Assembly (NCBI RefSeq): GCF_018688455.1
Contig: NZ_CP061319.1
Coordinates: 558,001-622,000, forward strand
Length of the DNA stretch: 64,000 bases
Source of the DNA: Polynucleobacter sp. AM-7D1
Lineage (GTDB): Bacteria; Pseudomonadota; Gammaproteobacteria; Burkholderiales; Burkholderiaceae
Reading direction: 5' to 3'
Shown: positions 38,692 to 46,665 of the stretch, one piece after another
Layout of the letters: each line of letters opens with the position of its first letter
Numbering within the stretch: position 1 is the first letter of the stretch
Notes under the pieces: generated by a model
Databases searched by the model: none
The model's input: the letters and a program-made list of their open reading frames with translations, nothing else
What the model was told of the DNA's origin: nothing
Program-made: the position numbers and the translations under genes

Positions 38692-39048
38692 TTAAAACAG
38701 TAAGCCGCTGATAAACAGGCCGAATAAAGAAATAAAGATGCTGGCAAAGAATGCGGTCCAGAAGCTAGAGATCGTAAAGCCACTCACAACTGCAGAGACC
38801 AGCATCAGTACCAAGGCATTCACCACCAATAAAAAGAGTCCCATAGTGAGAACGGTGAGCGGTAGCGTGAAGAGAATCAATAAAGGCTTCACTACTGCAT
38901 TGGCAAAGCCAAGTAGCAGGGCAGCGATTAGTAGTGAACCGCCATCGGCAAAGCGTAGGCCACTAAAAAGGTAGCTGGCGACCCAGAGGGACAGAGAGGT
39001 TAAGCCCCACTGAACTAAAAACGGTAACAAGTTACCCATGATGAGCAT
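38692..39048 (-). CDS. Four-helix membrane protein, 'phage holin 4' superfamily name (PF04020)
   Basis: A 118-residue protein with four membrane helices and the motif GFANAVVKPLLILFTLPLTVLTMGLFLLVVNA, which defines PF04020. Despite the family name these are common chromosomal proteins and there are no phage genes nearby. Start ATG 39048; a second ATG lies three codons inside. Confidence 0.85.
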   Translation of the reverse strand: MLIMGNLLPFLVQWGLTSLSLWVASYLFSGLRFADGGSLLIAALLLGFANAVVKPLLILFTLPLTVLTMGLFLLVVNALVLMLVSAVVSGFTISSFWTAFFASIFISLFGLFISGLLF

Positions 39049-39101
39049 CCTTTTTGATCATTTCTAAATTAGCTTTAATCGTAACTGATTTTTGTGGTGA
39101 G

Positions 39102-39455
39102 TTAAGCCGCAAGTTTTTGCTTTGAATTTTTAATTGGCTTAAAGTGAATTTCAATTTGCGTATTAGTGGCTGCCGCAAGTTTTGTAAGAGTTCTCAAGGA
39201 GGGGAGTCCGGAGCCACTTTCAAGTCTTGCAATTGCAGATTGAGAGGTGCTCATGAGTGCTGCCAACTCTTCTTGCGAAAGTCCACTTTTCATGCGGGCC
39301 TCAATGATCTCTTGGGCAATCTCAAACTCTACACGAGATTCCTCATACGCTTTTTTGTACTCAGGATTTTTAATCCATTTCTTATGTAAGTTTGAGATCT
39401 TAGTCATATCAAAACGGTTGAGTTTAGGGTGTGTAGAGTCCATATGGTCACCCAT
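39102..39455 (-). CDS. XRE-family transcriptional regulator, HigA-like orphan
   Basis: A 117-residue protein. Residues ~15-55 are helical and charged (KKWIKNPEYKKAYEESRVEFEIAQEII). Residues ~57-105 are an HTH_3 domain: KSGLSQEELAALMSTSQSAIARLESGSGLPSLRTLTKLA. The layout is that of HigA-type antitoxins, but no HigB or other toxin ORF is adjacent on either side. An inverted repeat upstream (39459-39494) could be its operator. ATG 39443 is an alternative start. Confidence 0.82.
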   Translation of the reverse strand: MGDHMDSTHPKLNRFDMTKISNLHKKWIKNPEYKKAYEESRVEFEIAQEIIEARMKSGLSQEELAALMSTSQSAIARLESGSGLPSLRTLTKLAAATNTQIEIHFKPIKNSKQKLAA

Positions 39456-39458
39456 TAA

Positions 39459-39494
39459 TTATATCAATAATGGTATATGTTAAAAGTGATATAA
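39459..39494. promoter_or_regulatory. Inverted repeat upstream of the XRE gene
   Basis: TTATATCA (39459-39466) and TGATATAA (39487-39494) are perfect inverted copies separated by 20 AT-rich bases, just upstream of the XRE start. A likely autoregulatory operator. Confidence 0.5.
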
Positions 39495-39519
39495 CTTAAC
39501 TAGCAATAAAACAAGGACT

Positions 39520-39723
39520 TTAATAGTGAGGGGGAATTTCATCTTTAGGGCTACTGATGCCTGCACCATCTCCGCTGCTAGATTGCTCCTTAATGGATTT
39601 AAGTTCGCGATATAGAAATTCAATTTGTTGCTGTTGCTTGTAAATAGTTTGATTCAATTGATCAATCAAATCCTCGGTAAAGCTGAGTTTGATTTCAAGG
39701 TTATTGATGCGATCTTCAGTCAT
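39520..39723 (-). CDS. slyX: SlyX family protein
   Basis: A 67-residue coiled-coil protein: RINNLEIKLSFTEDLIDQLN followed by QQQQIEFLYRELKSI and the conserved end EIPPHY. It matches SlyX, a small protein of unknown function. It lies 20 bases downstream of the DUF1653 gene in the same direction. Confidence 0.88.
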   Translation of the reverse strand: MTEDRINNLEIKLSFTEDLIDQLNQTIYKQQQQIEFLYRELKSIKEQSSSGDGAGISSPKDEIPPHY

Positions 39724-39743
39724 TTAATTTTCCTGTCTTTAGC

Positions 39744-39965
39744 TTAAGCATCGATTAATTCAAATCGACCGTCTTCCATTTCCGCTTTTGGTCTAATCCA
39801 AAAGTCATGTGACTGGAGGGATTCATAGACGTAGGCTGGTTCTAAATTGGCTTCAACATTAGCAAGCAGTACTACTTTATAAAATCCGCCTGTCTTGATG
39901 TGCCTAAGCTTGCTGCCCGGCTTAAAGAGGCCGTCATCAGCATCTGCCATTTTAGGTTTACTCAT
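39744..39965 (-). CDS. DUF1653-like protein
   Basis: A 73-residue soluble protein with FKPGSKLRHIKTGGFYKVV and FWIRPKAEMEDGRFELI, the pattern of DUF1653 (family members read GxYRHYKGGxYxV ... WVRPxxMF). Function unknown. ATG 39950 is a possible inner start. Upstream of slyX in a small operon. Confidence 0.75.
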   Translation of the reverse strand: MSKPKMADADDGLFKPGSKLRHIKTGGFYKVVLLANVEANLEPAYVYESLQSHDFWIRPKAEMEDGRFELIDA

Positions 39966-39998
39966 GTCAAAAAACCGCTTTCTCAGTATGATCTATGA

Positions 39999-41015
39999 AT
40001 GACAAATTCTGTCCCGTACTCCATTCTAGATATATCTCCAATTCCTCAGGGATTTACCGCTGCGGATGCCTTGCGTAACTCCTTGGATGTTGCCCAGCAT
40101 GCAGAGGCTTTGGGATATACCCGCTATTGGGTGGCGGAGCACCACAATATGACTGGCAATGCTAGCTCTGCCACCGCAGTCTTGGTTGGCTATATTGCTG
40201 GCGGCACCAAAACTATTCGGGTCGGCTCTGGTGGCGTGATGTTGCCAAACCATGCCCCATTAGTTATTGCGGAGCAATTTGGCACCTTAGCGTCGATCTA
40301 CCCTGGAAGAATCGAATTGGGCTTAGGGCGTGCACCTGGAACTGATCAAATGACAGCCAGAGCTTTGCGTCGAGATTTACTAGGAAGTGATGATCGCTTC
40401 CCACAGGATGTTCGAGAGTTACAACATTACTTCGGTCCTATTCAAGAGGGGCAATCAGTAAAGGCTATTCCGGGGGCAGGCACCGAAGTACCAATTTGGA
40501 TATTGGGCTCCAGTTTGTATGGCGCTCAACTAGCTGCTCATTTTGGCTTGCCATATGCCTTTGCGTCTCATTTTGCACCGGAGCAATTGCTAGATGCAAT
40601 GACTACCTATCGAGAGTTATTTAAGTCATCCGATAAGCTGGCTAAGCCGTACAGTGCATTTGTGATGAATGTAGTCGCAGCGGATACTGATGAAGAGGCT
40701 GCATACCTCTTTACCACCTTGCAACAAAACGTAATTCGCATGCGTCGTAATACGCGCGGACAATTGCCGCCACCGATTGATGATTTATATGATTTCTGCG
40801 AGCCTCATGAAAAAACTACTGCCGATCATGCCTTGCGTTGCTCTGCTGTTGGATCCTTGGAAACAGTAAGAAAGGAGATGCAGTATTGGCTTGACCAAAC
40901 TGGTGCAAATGAAATTATCATCACAGGTCAAATCTATGATCATCAAGCCCGCTTGAGATCATTTGAGATTGCTGCTGAAGCGGCTAAGGGGTTGCGCTTT
41001 AGCTCTCGGGCTTAA
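39999..41015 (+). CDS. LLM-class flavin-dependent oxidoreductase (MsnO8-like)
   Basis: A 338-residue luciferase-like TIM-barrel monooxygenase. Motifs: [35 protein letters not shown] and [12 protein letters not shown], all typical of the single-subunit LLM family with an MsnO8-like pattern. It uses reduced FMN; the substrate is unknown. The last 17 bases overlap the converging PIN gene. Confidence 0.9.
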   Translation: MTNSVPYSILDISPIPQGFTAADALRNSLDVAQHAEALGYTRYWVAEHHNMTGNASSATAVLVGYIAGGTKTIRVGSGGVMLPNHAPLVIAEQFGTLASIYPGRIELGLGRAPGTDQMTARALRRDLLGSDDRFPQDVRELQHYFGPIQEGQSVKAIPGAGTEVPIWILGSSLYGAQLAAHFGLPYAFASHFAPEQLLDAMTTYRELFKSSDKLAKPYSAFVMNVVAADTDEEAAYLFTTLQQNVIRMRRNTRGQLPPPIDDLYDFCEPHEKTTADHALRCSAVGSLETVRKEMQYWLDQTGANEIIITGQIYDHQARLRSFEIAAEAAKGLRFSSRA

Positions 41016-41421
41016 AGGCGTTGTAGTCAGCGGTAATCAGAATATTTTCTTGAGCAGCTCGACTCGCGATCTTCAGAACTGCATTGTCTTTGCTAATAAG
41101 TATCGCTGGCCTCAATTGATAGGATAGATCTAAGAAGATCTGATCGTCGGGATCTTGGCATTTCCAAGGAGCAGGGGCTAGACTTGCATCATCATGCTGC
41201 TTTGCAAGAGATTGCCATTGGGCCAATACGTCCGCTTGGGTGAATTCATCAAGCTTAAAAAGAGGTCGGGAAATGACATCCGCAAACTCCAGTAAAGTTT
41301 TTTGACTCGCAATTGCAGAAATGCTCCCATTCAGAATCGCTTGCTTGAGATTGGCGGCCCTTGCGTCATTAAAGACAAAAATATCTAACAAGATATTGGT
41401 GTCTAAAACTACCGGCTTCAT
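40999..41421 (-). CDS. PIN-domain protein, putative toxin family (COG1569)
   Basis: A 140-residue PIN nuclease-like protein: N-terminal acidic residue in VLDTNILLD, a middle acidic cluster [16 protein letters not shown] and [10 protein letters not shown]. These are the acidic metal-binding positions of PIN RNases. Its start overlaps the YaeQ stop by 4 bases, and no classical antitoxin is beside it. The 3' end overlaps the LLM gene by 17 bases. Confidence 0.85.
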   Translation of the reverse strand: MKPVVLDTNILLDIFVFNDARAANLKQAILNGSISAIASQKTLLEFADVISRPLFKLDEFTQADVLAQWQSLAKQHDDASLAPAPWKCQDPDDQIFLDLSYQLRPAILISKDNAVLKIASRAAQENILITADYNAFKPES

Positions 41422-41966
41422 TGCTCTTGATTGCGCCAGATTTCTGGGGTGATAGTTACTTGGCCCATATCTGAAGAAACGTAAGCCTCGCCATCTTGAA
41501 TATTGACATGCAGAACCATACTGCGCTCGACTAGCTTGTTAAGTTCATTGGCCTGCTCCGCAGGAATAGAGATCACCTGAAGGTTACGGGCACGAGTTAA
41601 TTTATTCGCAATCCCATCCCACCAGATTTTGCTGGTATGTCCACCATAGCAATAGACGATGACTTGATCTGATCGACCGCAAGCTTTGAGGATGCGACGT
41701 TCATCGGGTTGACCCACTTCAATCCATAGCTTAATAGCATCCGTGAGATCCTTAACCCAGAGGTCGGGTTCATCGGTATCGCTTAAGCCTTTAGTGAAAG
41801 CCAGATCTTCCTGAGCTTGCAGGGCAAAAGCAATGATGCGTACCATCATCCGCTCCTCGGTTTCGGAGGGATGCTTTGCGATGGTGAGGGAGTGACTGCC
41901 GTAATAGTGGCGGTCAGAGTCTGCGACGTGGAGGTCGGCTTTGTGGATAGTTGCGCGTAGAGCCAT
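41418..41966 (-). CDS. yaeQ: YaeQ family protein
   Basis: A 182-residue protein of the YaeQ family, which has a nuclease-like (PD-(D/E)XK) fold. Motifs: ATIHKADLHVADSDRHYYG, HPSETEERMMVRIIAFAL, EPDLWVKDL and IEVGQPDERRILKAC. The biochemical role is unproven. It is translationally coupled to the PIN gene, an unusual partner. Confidence 0.9.
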   Translation of the reverse strand: MALRATIHKADLHVADSDRHYYGSHSLTIAKHPSETEERMMVRIIAFALQAQEDLAFTKGLSDTDEPDLWVKDLTDAIKLWIEVGQPDERRILKACGRSDQVIVYCYGGHTSKIWWDGIANKLTRARNLQVISIPAEQANELNKLVERSMVLHVNIQDGEAYVSSDMGQVTITPEIWRNQEQ

Positions 41967-42055
41967 GGCGCATTATCGCCTTTTAAGGGGGATGAGCCAG
42001 ATCTCCCAGTATTATTTAGAAAATTACCCTGATTTACTGTGTATCGTAGAGTCCC

Positions 42056-43666
42056 ATGATCCGTATTACCGAACTTCGCTTGCCGATTAGCCATGCCCCC
42101 GAGGCATTGGAGGAGGCGATCTTGAAGCGCTTGAATATCCAAGCCCAGGACCTGGTTCAGTTTGATGTATTCAAACGAAGCTACGATGCCAGAAAAAATG
42201 TCGCCCTTGCATTCATCTATACCGTTGATTTATCGGTAAAGAACGAAGAAAAATTGCTTAAACGATTTGCAAACGATGTTCACGTAAGGCTATCCCCAGA
42301 TACAAGTTATCACTTTGTTGCTAATGCTTCACAACTGAAGGGCGCAAACTTTGTACGTCCTGTTGTTATCGGGTTTGGCCCCTGTGGGATTTTTGCTGCA
42401 TTGGTATTGGCGCAGATGGGCTTTAAACCTATCGTATTAGAGCGCGGCAAACCAGTGAGAGAGCGCACTCAAGATACTTGGGGCTTATGGCGTAAGAATG
42501 TCCTCAATCCAGAATCGAATGTGCAGTTTGGTGAGGGTGGGGCAGGTACATTTTCTGACGGCAAACTCTATAGCCAAATTAAAGATCCAAAATTTTATGG
42601 ACGCAAGGTTATTGCTGAATTTATTAAAGCAGGCGCCCCAGAAGAAATTCGTTATGTAGCAAAGCCACATATTGGGACCTTTCGATTGGTTGGTGTCGTC
42701 GAAAGAATGCGCCAAGAAATTATCGAGCTTGGCGGAGAGATTCGTTTCTCGCAAAAGGTGATTGGCTTTGATATTCAGAATGAGCACATTGCTGGAGTCA
42801 AAATTGAGGGCCACCCAGATTTACCTGCCAATCATGTAGTGCTAGCCCTTGGGCATAGTGCTCGCGATACCTTCGAGGCACTCCATGCAGCCGGTGTCTA
42901 TATGGAAGCTAAACCGTTTTCGGTAGGTTTTCGCATTGAGCATCCGCAATCCTTGATTGACAAGGCACGCTTAGGTCCACATGCTGGCAATGAGCTCATT
43001 GGAGCAGCAGATTACAAATTGGTGCACCACGCCAAAAATGGTCGTGCAGTCTATAGCTTTTGTATGTGCCCAGGTGGAACGGTAGTTGCTGCTACCTCTG
43101 AGCCTAATCGTGTTGTGACTAATGGAATGAGTCAGTACTCCCGTAATGAGCGTAATGCCAATGCAGGAATTGTTGTTGGCATTACCCCGGAAGATTATCC
43201 TGGCGGTCCACTAGCAGGTATTGAGTTTCAGAGGGCTTTGGAGTCGAAGGCATATGAGTTAGGTGGCTCTACCTACGAGGCCCCAGGACAATTGGTGGGT
43301 GACTTCCTCGCTGGTAAGGCCTCTACAGACTTTGGTTCTGTAATGCCCTCTTATAAACCTGGGGTTCATCTGACAGACCTGGCTGATGCTTTACCTGCTT
43401 ATGCGATTGAGGCAATCCGGGAGGCAATCCCTGCCTTTGAAAAGCAGATTAAAGGTTTCTCAATGAAGGATGCGGTATTGACCGGCATTGAGACTCGCAC
43501 TTCCTCCCCATTGCGTATTACGCGAGGATCAAACTTTCAGAGTCTGAATATCAAAGGGCTTTATCCCGCAGGTGAGGGTGCTGGTTATGCCGGCGGAATC
43601 TTGTCAGCAGGGGTTGATGGGATTAAAGTGGCAGAAGCAGTCGCCCTTGACTATCTTTCTGAATAA
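42056..43666 (+). CDS. NAD(P)/FAD-dependent oxidoreductase (COG2509-like)
   Basis: A 536-residue flavoprotein. An N-terminal ~100-residue helper domain is followed by the FAD dinucleotide motif VIGFGPCGIFAALVLAQMG and ERGKPVRERTQDT. GEGGAGTFSDGKLYSQI is a strong family signature, and GLYPAGEGAGYAGGILSAGVDG closes the FAD domain. It is an uncharacterised dehydrogenase. hemN follows after 19 bases. Confidence 0.87.
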   Translation: MIRITELRLPISHAPEALEEAILKRLNIQAQDLVQFDVFKRSYDARKNVALAFIYTVDLSVKNEEKLLKRFANDVHVRLSPDTSYHFVANASQLKGANFVRPVVIGFGPCGIFAALVLAQMGFKPIVLERGKPVRERTQDTWGLWRKNVLNPESNVQFGEGGAGTFSDGKLYSQIKDPKFYGRKVIAEFIKAGAPEEIRYVAKPHIGTFRLVGVVERMRQEIIELGGEIRFSQKVIGFDIQNEHIAGVKIEGHPDLPANHVVLALGHSARDTFEALHAAGVYMEAKPFSVGFRIEHPQSLIDKARLGPHAGNELIGAADYKLVHHAKNGRAVYSFCMCPGGTVVAATSEPNRVVTNGMSQYSRNERNANAGIVVGITPEDYPGGPLAGIEFQRALESKAYELGGSTYEAPGQLVGDFLAGKASTDFGSVMPSYKPGVHLTDLADALPAYAIEAIREAIPAFEKQIKGFSMKDAVLTGIETRTSSPLRITRGSNFQSLNIKGLYPAGEGAGYAGGILSAGVDGIKVAEAVALDYLSE

Positions 43667-43685
43667 TTCCATAAGCAAATTTTTG

Positions 43686-45101
43686 ATGAGCTCTGTAGCT
43701 TCTGAATTTAAGCAAAATGAAAAAGAAGTACTTTTTCATCCAGAGTTGCTACAGAAGTTTGATATCAATGGACCACGCTACACCTCATACCCTAGTGCCG
43801 ATCGCTTTCATAATGAGTTCAGTGAGGCTGATTATTTGGGGGCATTACAACGTGTAGCCCAGGCCGATGAGCCACTATCACTGTATTTCCATTTACCGTT
43901 TTGTCCCAATATTTGTTATTACTGCGGCTGCAACAAAATCATCACTAAGGATCACGGTCGCAGCGCTAAATACATCAAGTATTTGGCTAAAGAGATGGCA
44001 ATGGTTTGCGTTGCAATGGGTGTGCAGAAAAAAATACCAGTAACCCAGTTGCATTGGGGTGGGGGTACACCAACATTTTTATCTCACGAAGAGATGATTG
44101 AGTTGATGCACCATACGCGTGAACATTTTGATCTACTTCCTGGTGGCGAATACTCAATAGAGATCGATCCACGACGGGTTGCTGAATCAGATATTGCTTT
44201 ACTTGCTGAATTGGGCTTTAACCGCATCAGTCTTGGTGTGCAAGATTTCAACCTCGAAGTACAGCAAGCGGTGCATCGCGTCCAAACTATTGAGGAAACT
44301 CAAGCGGTAATAGATTGGTCTAGGAAGTACGGATTCAAATCTAGAAGCGTTGATTTGATCTATGGCTTACCAAAGCAGACACCAGAGACCTTCAAAGAAA
44401 CGGTCGATGCGGTTCTCAAGATGAGTCCTGACCGTCTATCTGTCTATAACTATGCGCACTTGCCCCATATTTTTAAACCCCAGCGCAGAATTGCTGAGGC
44501 AGATTTGCCTGGAGCTGCTGATAAGCTAGATATTTTGTCAAACACGATCGAAAGATTGGGTGAAGCGGGTTATGTTTTTATTGGCATGGATCACTTTGCC
44601 AAGCCAGATGATGAATTGGCGATAGCGCAAAAAGAGGGTAAGCTACATCGCAATTTTCAAGGCTATTCCACGCAAGCCGAATGTGATCTCTTGGCTTTTG
44701 GAATTTCGTCGATTGGTAAGGTGGATGATTGTTACTCGCAAAATGTTCGCACCTTAGATGAGTATTACTCGGCAATCGATGATGGCCATCTGCCCACACT
44801 CCGGGGTCTGCAATTAGACAAGGATGATTTACTGCGTCGTGAATTAATTGGCGAGTTAATGTGTCAATTTGCACTGGATACTGATTTATTTGGCCAGTCT
44901 CACGAAATCAACTTCCCAAGTTACTTCAAGATAGAGATTGAAGAGCTCAAGCATCTAGAACAGGCTGGTCTACTGGAGTGGCAGGGTTCGAAGATGGTCG
45001 TACCTATCAAGGGCCGACTCCTGGCTCGACGTGTGGCAATGACCTTCGATCGCCATCTTAGGGAATCTCAAGCTAAAGGCACTTACTCAAAAGTGCTTTA
45101 A
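43686..45101 (+). CDS. hemN: Oxygen-independent coproporphyrinogen III oxidase
   Basis: A 471-residue radical-SAM enzyme that converts coproporphyrinogen III to protoporphyrinogen IX without oxygen. The [4Fe-4S] motif is C73-x3-C77-x2-C80 (FCPNICYYCGC). Also seen are GPRYTSYPSADRF, WGGGTPTFL and SLGVQDFN. ATG 43686 is used; an in-frame longer reading from 43572 would run into the FAD oxidoreductase gene. There is no clear Shine-Dalgarno. The ompW gene with FNR-type boxes follows. Confidence 0.95.
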   Translation: MSSVASEFKQNEKEVLFHPELLQKFDINGPRYTSYPSADRFHNEFSEADYLGALQRVAQADEPLSLYFHLPFCPNICYYCGCNKIITKDHGRSAKYIKYLAKEMAMVCVAMGVQKKIPVTQLHWGGGTPTFLSHEEMIELMHHTREHFDLLPGGEYSIEIDPRRVAESDIALLAELGFNRISLGVQDFNLEVQQAVHRVQTIEETQAVIDWSRKYGFKSRSVDLIYGLPKQTPETFKETVDAVLKMSPDRLSVYNYAHLPHIFKPQRRIAEADLPGAADKLDILSNTIERLGEAGYVFIGMDHFAKPDDELAIAQKEGKLHRNFQGYSTQAECDLLAFGISSIGKVDDCYSQNVRTLDEYYSAIDDGHLPTLRGLQLDKDDLLRRELIGELMCQFALDTDLFGQSHEINFPSYFKIEIEELKHLEQAGLLEWQGSKMVVPIKGRLLARRVAMTFDRHLRESQAKGTYSKVL

Positions 45102-45129
45102 GCGAAATTGAGTGAGAATCTGTACTCAT

Positions 45130-45143
45130 TTGATCTACATCAA
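45130..45143. promoter_or_regulatory. Perfect FNR/ANR-type box (distal, ompW)
   Basis: TTGAT-CTAC-ATCAA fits the FNR consensus exactly. It is 72 bases upstream of the second box. A palindrome TTGGTTT-A-AAACCAA (45162-45176) lies between the two. Confidence 0.7.
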
Positions 45144-45201
45144 AAACTCATCAAAATAGTGTTGGTTTAAAACCAAAAATTAATTTCTGCAGTCTTTGAA
45201 T

Positions 45202-45215
45202 TTGATTTGCATCAA
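45202..45215. promoter_or_regulatory. Perfect FNR/ANR-type box (proximal, ompW)
   Basis: TTGAT-TTGC-ATCAA fits the FNR consensus exactly. With the box centre at -41.5, the start would fall near 45250 with GAAAAT (45238-45243) as the -10 hexamer, as in class II FNR promoters. Confidence 0.72.
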
Positions 45216-45279
45216 ATTGCAAGCCCATCTTCAATTTGAAAATAGATCCATCGAATTGATAACAGAAAAGGGGTACATC

Positions 45280-45906
45280 ATGCGCATTAAAACTCTAGTA
45301 GCCGCTATGGCAGCAGTAGCTTCATTGGCTCCAATCGCCGCTCAAGCTCAATCCTCAAGCGAGAACCCATGGATGGTTCGTGTGCGTGCAGTGGATTTAC
45401 TTTGGAGTAATGGCCAGTCCGGTAGCGTAGTCCAAGGTGCCAATGTAAAAGCAAAGGACCAAGTTATTCCTGAGTTGGATATTTCCTATTTTTTCACTAA
45501 AAATATTGCTGCAGAACTAGTGTTAACTTATCCACAGACCATTCAGATCGATGCTGGTGGCGACAAGCTCGGCACCATTAAGGCGCTTCCTCCATCTTTA
45601 CTTCTCCAATATCATTTCACGGATTTTGGTGCATTTAAGCCTTATGTTGGTGCTGGCGTTAATTACACAATCTTTAGTAGTCGTAACAACTTGGGCAATG
45701 GTGCCTACTCAGTCGATAACTCAAGCTTTGGTGCTGTTGGTCAGGTTGGTATGGACTATATGTTTGATAAAAATTGGGGTCTAAACGTCGACTTGAAATA
45801 TGCCACTATGTCTACTAATGTTACAACTACAGCCACTGGAGCTAATGGTGGTAAGTTGACTTTGAATCCTTGGATGCCAGCTGTTGGCGTAACTTACAAG
45901 TTCTAA
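45280..45906 (+). CDS. ompW: Outer-membrane protein OmpW
   Basis: A 208-residue eight-stranded outer-membrane barrel. A signal peptide runs to AQA-QSSS; the mature part starts NPWMVRVRAVDLLW, contains LDISYFFTKNIAAELVLT and ends WMPAVGVTYKF with the terminal aromatic required for assembly. ATG 45280 with GGGG upstream is used. Two FNR-type boxes precede it, matching known FNR control of ompW in E. coli. A terminator follows. Confidence 0.93.
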   Translation: MRIKTLVAAMAAVASLAPIAAQAQSSSENPWMVRVRAVDLLWSNGQSGSVVQGANVKAKDQVIPELDISYFFTKNIAAELVLTYPQTIQIDAGGDKLGTIKALPPSLLLQYHFTDFGAFKPYVGAGVNYTIFSSRNNLGNGAYSVDNSSFGAVGQVGMDYMFDKNWGLNVDLKYATMSTNVTTTATGANGGKLTLNPWMPAVGVTYKF

Positions 45907-45929
45907 GAATTCAGTTCTTAGTTCTTGAG

Positions 45930-45958
45930 ATAGAGCCCTTAAGGGGCTCTATTTTTTT
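45930..45958. terminator. Bidirectional terminator after ompW
   Basis: ATAGAGCCC (45930-45938) pairs with GGGCTCTAT (45944-45952) followed by seven T; the converging kinase-like gene ends just beyond. Confidence 0.9.
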
Positions 45959-45967
45959 GTTTACTCA

Positions 45968-46564
45968 TTATTGAATCAAGTGTTCAATCAACTTCTCAAA
46001 TTTGACTTCATCAAAATATAAATTATCAAAGCGCTGTATTGCAATATGCTCTGGAGGATTAACTCTGCGTTTGGTGTATTGATCCCAGTGCTTGAGTTTG
46101 TATTCATCTCGAGGGTCTGCGCGCTTTTCCATACGACGCTTTGCTTCGCTTTCATCGAGATCTATCCAGGCGATTTTGATGCTAGATACACTGGGTACTC
46201 CAAGCTCCTCGGGATTGAACATCCGACCACTTTGGATTTCACTTGAGAATGGACCTACTAGGATGACATTGACGCCAAGCTGGAGGTTTTCTTTGGCGAT
46301 GGCGATGAGACCTGCGTATTCCCAATCCCTGAGATTCTGAAGATAGAAGGGGCTATCGCGATCATTCGGATTATTGGTAGTGAGCTCCATGACATGGGCG
46401 CTATAGGCGCCATAGACTGTATCTTTATCTAAAAAGAAAAAGTCCTCACCGGTCTTTTCCACTATTAAAGGTAGAGCCTTTTTAGCTAAAGTAGTTTTAC
46501 CAGTACCCGCATGGCCTGCAAAGAGGATAAGTCGTGGTGCGCCAGGGCTGAGCTTACAGGTCAT
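45968..46564 (-). CDS. P-loop AAA/kinase-like ATPase
   Basis: A 198-residue soluble protein with Walker A GHAGTGKTT (residues ~17-25), a kinase-like DKDTVYGAYSAHVM, and a lid with KRRMEKRADPRDEYKL. The pattern resembles small-molecule kinases and zeta-type P-loop proteins. The substrate is unknown. No partner gene nearby. Confidence 0.75.
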   Translation of the reverse strand: MTCKLSPGAPRLILFAGHAGTGKTTLAKKALPLIVEKTGEDFFFLDKDTVYGAYSAHVMELTTNNPNDRDSPFYLQNLRDWEYAGLIAIAKENLQLGVNVILVGPFSSEIQSGRMFNPEELGVPSVSSIKIAWIDLDESEAKRRMEKRADPRDEYKLKHWDQYTKRRVNPPEHIAIQRFDNLYFDEVKFEKLIEHLIQ

Positions 46565-46665
46565 TTATCTCTTTATTTGGGTGTATTGCCTGCTTAAATT
46601 CTACTTCTCAATCCCATGTTTATTGGAAATATCACCACTTTGCTTGAAGTGACGATAATGTCGCC

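Noticed and set aside
38692..39048. 'Phage holin' gene as a sign of prophage
   Set aside because: PF04020 proteins are ordinary chromosomal membrane proteins; no phage genes surround it.
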